NCBI GenBank assembly: GCA_964469525.1
Contig: CAYXYU010000011.1
Coordinates: forward strand, 1-59,206
Source of the DNA: JABDCD01 sp964469525
GTDB lineage: Bacteria > Pseudomonadota > Alphaproteobacteria > Rickettsiales > SXRF01
Length of the DNA: 59,206 nt
Reading direction: 5' to 3'
Below the pieces are notes generated by a model. That model made no database searches, was not told the origin of the DNA, and saw nothing but the letters and a program-made list of their open reading frames with translations. Made by a program: the position numbers and the translations under genes. This document shows positions 42,478 through 50,807 of this stretch, in pieces (the stretch's first letter is position 1; every line of letters begins with the position of its first letter).

Positions 42478-42801
42478 TTACTGCCCCGTGTCCCCATGAT
42501 GGTGGCCCTGGTGCTTTTCCATCCGCTCCTCGCGGCGTTCGCGGCGTTTCTCCAGCCGTTTTTCCCGGCGCTCCCGGCGTTTTTCCATGCGTTCTTCCCG
42601 TCTTTCTTTTGCGTCCTTGCGATGGTCCTGCATGTCTTCGCGGTGTTCCTGGATCTGTTCTTTCATCTCCTCGCGGTGCTCCATCGCCTTTTCGTGGTGC
42701 TCGCGGGCGTGATCCGGCATGCGTTCACTTTGGGCGGCGGCCGGCATGATGAATGCGGCAGCTGACAGGATGGACATATAAAAAAGATATGACGTGCGCA
42801 T
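42478..42801 (-). CDS. Exported, highly charged low-complexity protein
   Basis: A 107-residue protein with a signal peptide (MRTSYLFYMSILSAAAFIMP, cut likely after AAAQ). The mature part consists almost only of Glu, Arg, Lys, His and Met (for example EKRRERREKRLEKRRERREE) and ends in HQGHHHGDTG. It should form a long helix. The start at 42801 has AGGGAAG 4 bases upstream. Function unknown; the His-rich tail could bind metal. Confidence 0.7.
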   Translation of the reverse strand: MRTSYLFYMSILSAAAFIMPAAAQSERMPDHAREHHEKAMEHREEMKEQIQEHREDMQDHRKDAKERREERMEKRRERREKRLEKRRERREERMEKHQGHHHGDTGQ

Positions 42802-43007
42802 AGGCTTCCCTGTGGATGGTTCAATGGAGTGTAGCAGAGTAGCGAAATACAGAGTTCCACTCAATTGGAACATGTTCGATAGCTATTCCAAAGCGTTAAT
42901 CCGATGGCTAAAATTTTAGTTAAAAACATTCAATTTTTAACATTTTATCAGTGGATTATTGATACAATTTTTTTGTTAATTTTATCCACCATTCAGGGGC
43001 CGGACAC

Positions 43008-43142
43008 ATGCGCTTTTTCACAGAAGAAGACGGTACGACGACGATGGAATACGGGGTGATTTCCACGATCATTTCACTGGCGGCGATCTTCGCGATTGTG
43101 GCGCTGGACATGCAGATCATGGGCCTGCTGGCCGGCAAGTAG
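43008..43142 (+). CDS. Flp-type (type IVb) pilin, 44 aa
   Basis: A 44-residue protein starting MRFFTEEDGTTTMEYGVIST. The short polar leader, then G-x-T-T-x-E-Y-G and a hydrophobic helix (VISTIISLAAIFAIVALDMQ), is the Flp/Fap pilin pattern. TadV-type peptidase would cut just after the Gly. AGGGG lies about 7 bases before the ATG and a strong terminator follows the stop, so it is a single-gene unit. No tad assembly genes are in the window. Confidence 0.85.
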   Translation: MRFFTEEDGTTTMEYGVISTIISLAAIFAIVALDMQIMGLLAGK

Positions 43143-43165
43143 CTGGGGACAGGCAGGGAATACGC

Positions 43166-43199
43166 AAAAACCCGCCTTTTCAGGCGGGTTTTTGCTTTT
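43166..43199 (+). terminator. Rho-independent terminator after the Flp pilin
   Basis: The stem AAAAACCCGCC with GGCGGGTTTTT closes a TTTTCA loop and is followed by GCTTTT. It lies 24 bp after the stop. The A-tract on the other side could also stop minus-strand transcription. Confidence 0.88.
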
Positions 43200-43226
43200 C
43201 AGCTTTTTCTGGTGTACGCTTCGGAC

Positions 43227-43625
43227 ATGCGCGCCGTCCGTTATATTCTCCTGGCCTGCCTGTTCTCGATCTACTTTTTTGCTGCGCATGCCTTTGAGAT
43301 TAATATTATCACCAATCACCATGTGCCGGACAGCCGCCAACGCGTTGTTTCCATCGAGCCGGCGCCGGGAGCGGCACTTGATGAATCACCGGAAGAAATT
43401 GTCATTACTTTCACTAACGGAGTGGTTGCGGATAGGAGCTACATCCGCGTGTCCGATCTTTACAATGTGGAAATGACCAGTGGCACTGTGCGGATGGAAG
43501 GTACGACCATGCGCGTGTCCCTGCCGGAGCTGGCGCCGGGGCCTTACCGGGTGCGTTGGAAGGCGCGCTGCCAGTGTGACGAAAGGACTGATCTGAGCGA
43601 CAGCTTCCGATTTACGGTGCGGTGA
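43227..43625 (+). CDS. CopC-like exported protein
   Basis: A 132-residue protein with signal peptide MRAVRYILLACLFSIYFFAA (cut after AHA). The rest follows the CopC/YobA fold: VSIEPAPGAALDESPEEIVI, TFTNGVVADRSYIRV and ELAPGPYRVRWKARCQCDER end in SFRFTV. The N-terminal His of copper-binding CopC is not at the new N-terminus (Phe is), although NHH lies ten residues in, so copper binding is uncertain. A GTG at 43212 could add five residues. It lies 4 bp before the next gene. Confidence 0.75.
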   Translation: MRAVRYILLACLFSIYFFAAHAFEINIITNHHVPDSRQRVVSIEPAPGAALDESPEEIVITFTNGVVADRSYIRVSDLYNVEMTSGTVRMEGTTMRVSLPELAPGPYRVRWKARCQCDERTDLSDSFRFTVR

Positions 43626-43629
43626 GTTC

Positions 43630-45222
43630 ATGACATCTCTGCGTGCCGCAGCCTATTTCCATCCACTGTTATTTACCCTGTTGCTGCCGTTGTATCTATA
43701 CCAGCACAACATCAAGGTGGTGTTCCCTGACGAGCTATATCCGGTGCTGGGAGTCGCGCTCACCTCCAGCGCTGTCCTGTATCTGCTGTCATTGCTGCTA
43801 TGCCGGGGCAATCTCACCCGGGCAGCCTTGTTGACGACGTATGTCCTGATTATCTTCGCCTTCTACCCGGCATTGGTAGAGTTTGACGATGATTATAAGG
43901 TCGCGTACCTCTGGAGCGTCGCCTGGTGGTGTATTGTAGCAGTATATATCTGCCTGGCGCTGCGCCATTCCTATTATGAGCACCTTTACTGGTGCGTGCT
44001 GGGCGGGTTGCTGGTGCTCTTCAACGGCGGGCAGGCCGTATCCGGCGGAGGAGTCAACACGCTTCCCAAAGGTATAGAGCCTATCAGTGTTTCCGCCAAG
44101 GTGAAGAAAGAGGACCTGCCGCACATCGTTTATATCGTGCCGGACCGGTATCCGAGCAAGGAGGTATTACGGCGTCATTTCGGTTTCGATAACCGCCTGT
44201 TTCTGGATGCGTTGAAACAGCGTGGATTTTTTGTCGCGGAGCGGTCGCATCCCAACTATACCAAGACATTCCAGGCGCTGGCGGCGGTGTTCAACATGCA
44301 GTACCTCGACTTTGTCGCGCAGGAATTCGGCGAGAAGGAAAGCAGCTATCGGCCAGTCTATCATATGTTGCAGAACCACGAGGCGCTCAAGATCCTGCAC
44401 TCGGCAGGATATCACTCGCTTCATATGGGCAACCGCTGGCCGCCGACGCGCTTCAACTATTACGCCGATGAGAATTATTACGGCATCAGCAATCTGGTGG
44501 GACTGACCAATTTCCAGCAGGCTTATGTCTCCTCTCATCCTGTCGGTGCGCTGGCGGACTTGCGCTTCAATGCTTACGCACAGGAGCGGTGCAGGCAGGT
44601 TTATAACCAGCGCGACAGGCTGATGGAGGCGGTAAAGCGGCAACAGCCGCAGTTTATCTTCTGGCATGTATTGTTGCCGCATCCGCCTTTCCTTTTCGAT
44701 CCCGACGGGAAGTGTCACCGCAGGGTATGGCCCGAAAACAAATCGTGGGAACTGCATGTGGATGGTTTTATCCAGCAGCTACAGTTCACCAACAGGTTGC
44801 TGATGGAATTATTCGATTTGGTTATGGCGCAGAGCCAGCGCAAGGTTATTTTTGTTATCCAATCGGACGAAGGGCCATATCCCTGGCACTACGTGCGCCG
44901 ATCCAACATGGACTGGGAGACCGCGACACCGGATGAAATCGAGATCAAGTTCGGGAACCTGAACGCCATCTACTTTCCCAGCCGCGATTACCATGGGATG
45001 GAGGAGGATATTACCCCCATCAACAATATGCGCCGTGTGATCAATGAGGCGTTGGGCAGCGATCTGCCGATGCTTCCGCACAGAATGTATGTGTTCAGAA
45101 GTGAGCGGCGGCCCTACCAGTGGCGCGATATCAGCGAGCAGTTGCAGATGCTGTATGAGCAGGCGGCAAAGGAAGGATGGCGCACCCGGAGCGACTCGAA
45201 CGCCCGACCTCCAGATTCGTAG
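43630..45222 (+). CDS. Membrane-anchored sulfatase-fold protein, altered metal site
   Basis: A 530-residue protein with four or five N-terminal helices (about 1-140) and a large extracytoplasmic domain of the alkaline phosphatase superfamily. HIVYIVPDRYPSKEVLRRHF holds the first metal Asp; FIFWHVLLPHPPFLFDPDG fits the family's mid-domain His strand. The metal site normally reading SDHG reads VIQSDEGPYP, so a His is replaced by Glu. The last 15 codons (from GWRTRS onwards) lie inside the tRNA-Arg gene on the opposite strand, and the stop is in the tRNA. The layout matches the protein at 4715-6181. Activity is uncertain. Confidence 0.78.
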   Translation: MTSLRAAAYFHPLLFTLLLPLYLYQHNIKVVFPDELYPVLGVALTSSAVLYLLSLLLCRGNLTRAALLTTYVLIIFAFYPALVEFDDDYKVAYLWSVAWWCIVAVYICLALRHSYYEHLYWCVLGGLLVLFNGGQAVSGGGVNTLPKGIEPISVSAKVKKEDLPHIVYIVPDRYPSKEVLRRHFGFDNRLFLDALKQRGFFVAERSHPNYTKTFQALAAVFNMQYLDFVAQEFGEKESSYRPVYHMLQNHEALKILHSAGYHSLHMGNRWPPTRFNYYADENYYGISNLVGLTNFQQAYVSSHPVGALADLRFNAYAQERCRQVYNQRDRLMEAVKRQQPQFIFWHVLLPHPPFLFDPDGKCHRRVWPENKSWELHVDGFIQQLQFTNRLLMELFDLVMAQSQRKVIFVIQSDEGPYPWHYVRRSNMDWETATPDEIEIKFGNLNAIYFPSRDYHGMEEDITPINNMRRVINEALGSDLPMLPHRMYVFRSERRPYQWRDISEQLQMLYEQAAKEGWRTRSDSNARPPDS

Positions 45223-45254
45223 TCTGATGCTCTATCCAACTGAGCTACGGGTGC
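45178..45254 (-). tRNA. tRNA-Arg (anticodon ACG)
   Basis: A 77-base class I tRNA on the minus strand. The acceptor GCACCCG pairs with CGGGTGC, the D-arm has AGCTCAGTTGGATAGAGC, the anticodon stem-loop is AGACTACGAATCT with ACG, and the T-arm is GGCGTTCGAGTCGC. The 3' CCA is encoded. Its 3' half overlaps the end of the convergent sulfatase-fold gene by 45 bp. Confidence 0.97.
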
Positions 45255-45394
45255 GCATGGGGGTAATCAGGAGGCGGCACCGTAGCCAAAAGCAAGCAAA
45301 AAAACAAGGATTTTATTGTCTTGCAAGGAGATGGCCGTTGACTGCCATGATCCCATCCCTTATCCTTAAAGTTCCGTGATTCAGGAGGGTTATC

Positions 45395-45847
45395 ATGATG
45401 CACCGCTATTTTTTCCTGCTTGCCGCACTGTGCGTGGCTCCTGTAGCCGCCAGTATCGGCGACGACCGCGACTGGAGCCGCAACGCTGCGCCGGTCGGCA
45501 TAGGCGCGCCGGGACCGGGCTACGGCATGCCGGTGCAGGTGGAGCCTCCGCCGCCTGCGGAAAAGCCGCTGATGGTAATCCGCTTCCAGCAGCCGCGCAT
45601 CGATTTCGACCATGCGTTGCGCCAGGCAGTAATCAGCGCCGAGCGCACCCGCGCCGGGATAGTGTATACGGTGGTGGCGGTTCAGCCCGCTGCGATGAAT
45701 TGGAATCAGGCGGGCAGTGTTGTCGATAGTCAGAAAGCGGTCGTGGACGCGCTGAATGCCCAGGGCATCCCCCCGTCGCGCATCCGCGTCAGTCGGATAT
45801 CGGACAGCACCATCAGCAGCCCGGAAGTGCGGATTTTCGTGAATTAG
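45395..45847 (+). CDS. Exported protein with OmpA-like C-terminal pattern
   Basis: A 150-residue protein with signal peptide MMHRYFFLLAALCVAPVAAS. A Gly/Pro-rich stretch (PVGIGAPGPGYGMPVQVEPP) follows. The C-terminal 90 residues have PLMVIRFQQPRIDFDHALRQ and VVDALNAQGIPPSRIRVS, which recall the OmpA/MotB peptidoglycan-binding pattern ('...V.dyL...Gi...ri.v...'). Peptidoglycan binding is inference; the key Asp/Arg positions cannot be fixed without an alignment. AGGAGGG lies 5 bases before the ATG. Confidence 0.7.
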   Translation: MMHRYFFLLAALCVAPVAASIGDDRDWSRNAAPVGIGAPGPGYGMPVQVEPPPPAEKPLMVIRFQQPRIDFDHALRQAVISAERTRAGIVYTVVAVQPAAMNWNQAGSVVDSQKAVVDALNAQGIPPSRIRVSRISDSTISSPEVRIFVN

Positions 45848-45860
45848 TAGGGGTTACGTC

Positions 45861-45986
45861 TTAACCCTGCCGGGCTTTGAAGCGCGGGTTTTTCTTGTTG
45901 ATGACGTAGAGGCGGCCCTTGCGACGGACGACGCGGCAGTTCTTATCGCGTTTCTTGGCCGATTTCAGTGAACTGAGAACTTTCAT
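45861..45986 (-). CDS. rpmJ: 50S ribosomal protein L36
   Basis: A 41-residue basic protein starting MKVLSSLKSAKKRDKNCRVV, then RRKGRLYVINKKNPRFKARQG. This is the L36 form without the full four-Cys/His zinc site, as is usual in alphaproteobacteria (only one Cys). AAGG lies 10 bases before the ATG. It stands alone, which is common for this gene in the group. Confidence 0.96.
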   Translation of the reverse strand: MKVLSSLKSAKKRDKNCRVVRRKGRLYVINKKNPRFKARQG

Positions 45987-46044
45987 GGCAATAACCTTAT
46001 TGAAAATGAGGCGCTTTTTTACCTGAGACAGCGTGGCTCGTCAA

Positions 46045-47919
46045 TCAAAATCCCTGCGCTACGGCCAGTTTTTTCACCGGCGGCGCCATGTGGAAATGAC
46101 GTGCCAACCCATGCGGCGTCTTTTCCCAAAAATGCGGTTTTACAATAAGTTGCCATAGAGCCTTATAGCTGGCGATGCTGTGCAGCACCAGGTAGAGCGG
46201 GTAGAGCAGGGCAGCGATGGCGACCGGCACCGCGTATTTGCGGTAGCACAGGGCGCAGTAGATGGCGCAGAACCATTGCGTGCCGACGCCGATAAGCAGA
46301 TTGCCGAGCACCAGCCCGGTCAGCCACGCAGGGAAGGCGACCCCATGCCACCCGGCAACGCTGCCCACCCAGAACAGCGATAAGACCCACACCAGCGGTG
46401 CCGTCAGGAAGGCAAAGCTGGAGCAGCCGAGCACGAACTGGAAGCCGATGAAGCCTTTCCAGCCCAGTTGCCGGTACAACGCCACCGGGTGGCGCATATG
46501 CACCAGCCAGGTCTGCATGTAGCCCTTGATCCAGCGCGAGCGCTGACGGATCCAGGGTATAAGGCGATTTGGCGCTTCCTCCATGGTGAAGGAATCGAGC
46601 ATGGCGGTGCGGAAGCCGCGCGCGGCGAGGCGCACGCCGAGATCGGCGTCTTCCGTGACGTTGTATGGATCCCATTCGCCGAGCTCGCGCAGGCGGGCGA
46701 GAGCGATATGGTTGCTGGTGCCGCCGAGCGGGATGGGGATGGAAAGGCGCTGCAGGCCGTACAGCATGAAGTTGAACAGGATGCCGTATTCGAGCGAGAA
46801 CATGCGCGTTAGCAGGTTGTCGTTGGTGTTGTAGTAGTTGAGGCGTGCCTGCAGGCAGGCGACGTCCGGGGATAAATGGCGGAAGGCGTAGACGGCTTTC
46901 TTGAGCTGCAGCCGCTCCGGCCGGTCGTCGGCGTCGAACACGGTGACATATTCGCCGCGCGCGAAACGCAGCGCGTAGTTGCAGGCGCGCGGCTTGGTGC
47001 GCACCTCGCCCGGCGGCACGCGGATGATGTCGAACTGGTAACGCGGCTTCAGCGCTTTCGCCGCCGCCAGCGTCTCCTTGTCGTCGGCTTCCAGCACCAG
47101 CTTGATGTCGAGCTTGGCGGAGGGGTAATCCATGCGTTGCATGGAGGAAAGCAATCCCGGCAGCGAAGAAGCCTCCCGGTACATCGGCACCAGCACCGTG
47201 TAGACGGGAAGCTTCCATTCATTGAGCGAAGCCAGGCGTTTTTTCCAGTCGACGGCCTCCGGGATGCGGGTGCCCAGCGCGAACAGCCAGCATTTGAATA
47301 GCATGGTGGCGCCGTAGATGAGGTGACAGAAAATGATCACCGCCAGCGCCGTGTTGATCGGGGCATGTGCGGCCAGCAGCAGCCCCGCCGCCAGCAGCGC
47401 GTAAAGAATCTGTTTCTGGCGCAGCAGCAGCGTCACCCGCGCCGAAGCCTGTGGAAAACGGCGCCACAGGGACAGGCGGCTGGTATCCTCGATATGGGTG
47501 GCGAAACACGCCTCGACGGCGCGGCGGATGTCAAAGGGTGAGGTGATGGCGAGCGTCGTGCCGCCGTCGAAATGCTGCCGCACCCAGGCCAGCGTGTCAT
47601 CATGCAGGTTGGAGAGCGCCACGCACACCTGCCCGTCCTGCCGCCGCCAGGGAAGGGCGCCGAGGCTTAAGTACCGTTCCACGTCGATGCGCATGAGCAA
47701 TGCCGGATCGGGCGGCTCCTTCAGCAGGTCGATGAAGGGAAGGCCGTAATGCGTGGCGACGGCGCGGTAGAGATCGATATAACCGGTCATGCCCTCAGCC
47801 ACCAGTATGTCGCCCAGGCGGCCGCCGCCTTTGCGCTGCAGATCCAGCGCACGCGCCAACTGGGTTTCATTGATCCGGCGCTGGCGCAGCAATATCTCGC
47901 CGAGCGGCAGCCCGTGCAT
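46045..47919 (-). CDS. MshEN-domain processive GT2 glycosyltransferase
   Basis: A 624-residue protein. Residues about 1-140 are an MshEN (GspE N-terminal) domain, a known c-di-GMP-binding module: LPLGEILLRQRRINETQLAR, RLGDILVAEGM and YGLPFIDLLKEPPDPAL. Two helices follow (about 165-205), then a GT2 catalytic domain with YTVLVPMYREASSLPGLLSS, LVLEADDKET, YVTVFDADDRPE, NVTEDADLGVRL and RQRSRWIKGYMQTW (Q-x-x-R-W). Four or more C-terminal helices follow. This is the family of membrane polysaccharide synthases; E. coli NfrB combines the same two domains. Polymer unknown. It is coupled to the outer-membrane barrel gene. Confidence 0.92.
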   Translation of the reverse strand: MHGLPLGEILLRQRRINETQLARALDLQRKGGGRLGDILVAEGMTGYIDLYRAVATHYGLPFIDLLKEPPDPALLMRIDVERYLSLGALPWRRQDGQVCVALSNLHDDTLAWVRQHFDGGTTLAITSPFDIRRAVEACFATHIEDTSRLSLWRRFPQASARVTLLLRQKQILYALLAAGLLLAAHAPINTALAVIIFCHLIYGATMLFKCWLFALGTRIPEAVDWKKRLASLNEWKLPVYTVLVPMYREASSLPGLLSSMQRMDYPSAKLDIKLVLEADDKETLAAAKALKPRYQFDIIRVPPGEVRTKPRACNYALRFARGEYVTVFDADDRPERLQLKKAVYAFRHLSPDVACLQARLNYYNTNDNLLTRMFSLEYGILFNFMLYGLQRLSIPIPLGGTSNHIALARLRELGEWDPYNVTEDADLGVRLAARGFRTAMLDSFTMEEAPNRLIPWIRQRSRWIKGYMQTWLVHMRHPVALYRQLGWKGFIGFQFVLGCSSFAFLTAPLVWVLSLFWVGSVAGWHGVAFPAWLTGLVLGNLLIGVGTQWFCAIYCALCYRKYAVPVAIAALLYPLYLVLHSIASYKALWQLIVKPHFWEKTPHGLARHFHMAPPVKKLAVAQGF

Positions 47920-48725
47920 CAGAAGGATTTCCAGAGGGCGAGCAGGACGCCGTGGCCGAGGCCGGTGTTCTTGCCGTCGACATGGCTGAAGCCGCCGAAC
48001 TGCACGGAGGTGTCGGCGGTGATTTTATACACGGCGGTAAGCTGTAGCTTGTAGAGGTTGTAATCATCGCCGGAGGATTGCGTAAAGGTTGCCACTGCGG
48101 GCGTGTCGGTGCGTAAGGTAATGAAAGCCTGCGGCAGCAACATGAGCGTGGGGGAAATGCCGAAGCCGGCGGTAGCGGCGATATTCACCTGGTCGTTCGG
48201 TGTGCCGAAGCGGTGGCGGTATTGCGCGTCGAAATTGACGAAATGATGCTGCCCCCATGCCGGGAACCCATAGCCCGCCGACAGGCCGAGCCCGGCATCG
48301 GGGTCATCACCGCCGATCTTGGGGGTGTCGCGGTTCGAGTCGGGACTCGGCAGCTTGAGCATCGGCTCGGCGGAGATCACGAAGCCGTCCTGCCGCCACA
48401 GCCGCGCGCGCAGGAAGAACTCGCTGTCGCCGATGCCGTAATTATGCCGGCCGCTCTGCTGCGTGCGTTGCAGCATCAGGTTGGCGCCGGCGGTAATGCC
48501 GTCATAGAGCCCGTATTCGAGATAGGGATTCAGCAGATATTGACTGTAAGTCGGCTGCGATTGCTTGTTGCCGCTATTGTCGATGCGCTCATCCGAGGTA
48601 TAATAGGAGCCGCTGGCGATGAACAGCCCGCGCCCCTTCTCCTGCGTCCACGCGCCGGCGTGGGCACTAGCGAGGGGCAATATTGCAATAATGGTGGATA
48701 GCAGCAGTCCGATAGTGAGGCGCAT
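47919..48725 (-). CDS. Outer-membrane beta-barrel protein coupled to the synthase
   Basis: A 268-residue protein with signal peptide MRLTIGLLLSTIIAILPLAS (cut after AHA). Repeated amphipathic strands with aromatic ends fill the rest (YLLNPYLEYGLYDGITAGAN; GFVISAEPMLKLPSP; HFVNFDAQYRHRFG). The C-terminus GVLLALWKSF ends in Phe, the outer-membrane assembly signal. It is upstream of the MshEN-GT2 gene, with a one-base overlap (TGATG), and is likely the export or anchoring partner of the polymer. Confidence 0.78.
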   Translation of the reverse strand: MRLTIGLLLSTIIAILPLASAHAGAWTQEKGRGLFIASGSYYTSDERIDNSGNKQSQPTYSQYLLNPYLEYGLYDGITAGANLMLQRTQQSGRHNYGIGDSEFFLRARLWRQDGFVISAEPMLKLPSPDSNRDTPKIGGDDPDAGLGLSAGYGFPAWGQHHFVNFDAQYRHRFGTPNDQVNIAATAGFGISPTLMLLPQAFITLRTDTPAVATFTQSSGDDYNLYKLQLTAVYKITADTSVQFGGFSHVDGKNTGLGHGVLLALWKSF

Positions 48726-48871
48726 CGTTTCTCCCCTTGTATTATCGTGAGAACTTAGCTAAAAAAATTAGTTAATTCAAATCGTTATATTCGATATTTT
48801 TTAATTGTCTTTTAACCCGACAATCCATAACGTCAAATGCTTTAGAATTATAATTATTGGGAAATTTATAA

Positions 48872-49540
48872 ATGGATTTGAATGATAAAGAGCGGGAATT
48901 ACTAGAGAATGAATTCTTAAAACATTTAGGAATCTATGTCTTCATACCTACTCCTGTGCGTCATCTGCCTCGAGAAATTGGAAAGCTTATTGCTGCCAGC
49001 GGAGGTTTGCTTAACAAGAAAATACCCGGTCATGAGGCGGATGGGATTTATTCTGCATCCGAAGTTGATCGGTTATTGAAAGCCGGAGATGCAATCGCAA
49101 TCATATTACCCAACCAGCAATACAGGGATTTTGCGCAATCGGCTGGCAGGCTCGCAGCGACTCTGAACAATCCCCGCAATGAGAGTTTTACCGTAGCAGA
49201 GACATGGTATCATGACCATGCTACCGGCGCGGCGATTATCATCAAAAAGAGCGCCTATGGAAAAATGGCAAAAAAATTATTATTTAAGCTGGCAACGCCG
49301 GAAACAGGGGCGCAGTTCTTTAATGAGGATGTATATACTTATCTTAAAGCGCTTGAGTTTGGCGAGAATGACCACCAAACGCCTGAGCGGCGGATTATAG
49401 AGAATCTGCTGCAGCATGGAGGAGTTGCAAAATCGGAAATAACCAGCCTATCCCGGATTGCCCAGCGAGAGGGAAATCAACTTTTTAGCGATTTGGCCAC
49501 AAGTTATAAAAATTCGAGTAATCGACGGGGTCGGGGATAG
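48872..49540 (+). CDS. Hypothetical protein, A+T-rich orphan
   Basis: A 222-residue soluble protein starting MDLNDKERELLENEFLKHLG. Polar; no signal peptide or membrane helix. Stretches include YVFIPTPVRHLPREIGKLIA, AGDAIAIILPNQQYRDFAQS and AAIIIKKSAYGKMAKKLLFK. The gene is visibly A+T-richer than the ATP synthase genes it meets tail to tail 8 bp away. GGGAAA lies about 8 bases before the ATG. I recognise no family. Confidence 0.65.
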   Translation: MDLNDKERELLENEFLKHLGIYVFIPTPVRHLPREIGKLIAASGGLLNKKIPGHEADGIYSASEVDRLLKAGDAIAIILPNQQYRDFAQSAGRLAATLNNPRNESFTVAETWYHDHATGAAIIIKKSAYGKMAKKLLFKLATPETGAQFFNEDVYTYLKALEFGENDHQTPERRIIENLLQHGGVAKSEITSLSRIAQREGNQLFSDLATSYKNSSNRRGRG

Positions 49541-49548
49541 TGATTATG

Positions 49549-50037
49549 TCAATGCACCTTGCGCTCAAGGTCTGAGAGGGCGAGACGGATCAGTTCTTCC
49601 TGCGGCATGGTGCTGATATGGTCGGCAATGATATTGCGCGCCGCCGCCAGCGAGATGTCCACGACATGATTGCGCACGTCGGCCACTGCCCTGGATTCCT
49701 CCTGCGCGATTTTCTCTACCGCCTGTTTCATCCGTGCGTCGAGCGCCGCGCGTAGCTCCTTCTCAGTGTAGCTGGACAGCGCATCGGCATCGCGACGCGC
49801 GGCGGCGAGGATGGTTTCGGCTTCTTTCAGGTAATCGCCCTGGCGGCGCTTATATTCGGCAAGCAGCGCCTCGGCTTCCTCGCGCAGACGGCGCGCTTCG
49901 TCAAGCTCGACGCGAATCCGCTCAGCACGGCCATCCAGCGCCTTGGTGCCGATGGCGGCGACCTTCTTATAGGCCAACGCAATGAAGGCCACGAAGGCGA
50001 CAGTAACCCAGAAGGTCGGTTCGTGCAGGATTGCCAT
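49549..50037 (-). CDS. atpF: F0F1 ATP synthase subunit b
   Basis: A 162-residue protein with one N-terminal helix (FWVTVAFVAFIALAYKKVAA) and a long charged helix (DEARRLREEAEALLAEYKRR), the peripheral stalk. The last gene of the operon, coupled to subunit b' by one shared base (TGATG). Confidence 0.95.
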   Translation of the reverse strand: MAILHEPTFWVTVAFVAFIALAYKKVAAIGTKALDGRAERIRVELDEARRLREEAEALLAEYKRRQGDYLKEAETILAAARRDADALSSYTEKELRAALDARMKQAVEKIAQEESRAVADVRNHVVDISLAAARNIIADHISTMPQEELIRLALSDLERKVH

Positions 50038-50531
50038 CAGCGCGTTCCCGTCTTGCCCAGCGCATTGACGACGCGCCCGACCTGGTCCGACGACGGTGCG
50101 CGGCTGGTCAGCTTCTCAACGATGAGCGCGGCCAGCTCTTCCGTCGCCGGCGTCAGTGCGTCCATCAGTTCCTGCTTCTTGGCGCTGATATTCGCATTTG
50201 CCTCGGCCAGCTTCTTCTCGATCTGCCGGTCCATCTCCTGAGCAGCGCGCTCGGCCTTGGCCTTGTGCGCTTCCTGTGCCTCGGCCAGCAGCGCCTGCGC
50301 TTTGGAGCGGGTTTCGGCCTGCAGGCGCTCATACTCAGCCTGCATCTTCTCCGCTTCGGATTTCAGGCTCTGCGCCCGGCCGATGTCGCCCTCGCGCGTC
50401 TGCTGGCGGCGGGTCAATATCTCCTGCAGCGGCGGCAGCATCCATTTGGAGAGGATGACATACAGCACGCCGAAGGTGATGAGCAGCCAGAAGAGCTGCG
50501 AGGCGAACCAGGTAGGATCGAGCTGCGGCAT
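50037..50531 (-). CDS. atpG: F0F1 ATP synthase subunit b'
   Basis: A 164-residue paralogue of b, with the helix FWLLITFGVLYVILSKWMLP and the stalk helix AQSLKSEAEKMQAEYERLQA. Paired b and b' genes are typical of alphaproteobacteria and phototrophs. It lies 6 bp after atpE. Confidence 0.94.
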   Translation of the reverse strand: MPQLDPTWFASQLFWLLITFGVLYVILSKWMLPPLQEILTRRQQTREGDIGRAQSLKSEAEKMQAEYERLQAETRSKAQALLAEAQEAHKAKAERAAQEMDRQIEKKLAEANANISAKKQELMDALTPATEELAALIVEKLTSRAPSSDQVGRVVNALGKTGTR

Positions 50532-50537
50532 CGGCGG

Positions 50538-50786
50538 CTATTCTTTCACCACATAGAGAATGAGAATCGCTACGACGAAGGCGAGCAGGCCCATGAATTC
50601 CGCCAGCGCCATGCCGAGCAGGGCGAAGCCTTTGATGGAACCTTCCTTGGACGGGTTGCGGGCCATGCCGTGCAGCGCGGCAGCGAAGATAATGCCTACG
50701 CCGATGGCGGCGCCGAGCATCCCGAGCGTGGCGAGGCCGGCGCCGATATATTTGCCCATCAGGATGGTGGAGAGAGCGGATTCCAT
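50538..50786 (-). CDS. atpE: F0F1 ATP synthase subunit c
   Basis: An 82-residue proteolipid with two helices. The polar loop is HGMARNPSKEGS and the proton-binding carboxylate is Glu63 in GMALAEFMGLLAF. The first helix is glycine-rich (IGAGLATLGMLGAAIGVGII). Confidence 0.97.
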   Translation of the reverse strand: MESALSTILMGKYIGAGLATLGMLGAAIGVGIIFAAALHGMARNPSKEGSIKGFALLGMALAEFMGLLAFVVAILILYVVKE

Positions 50787-50807
50787 GATTCGTATGTCCT
50801 TTCTGAG

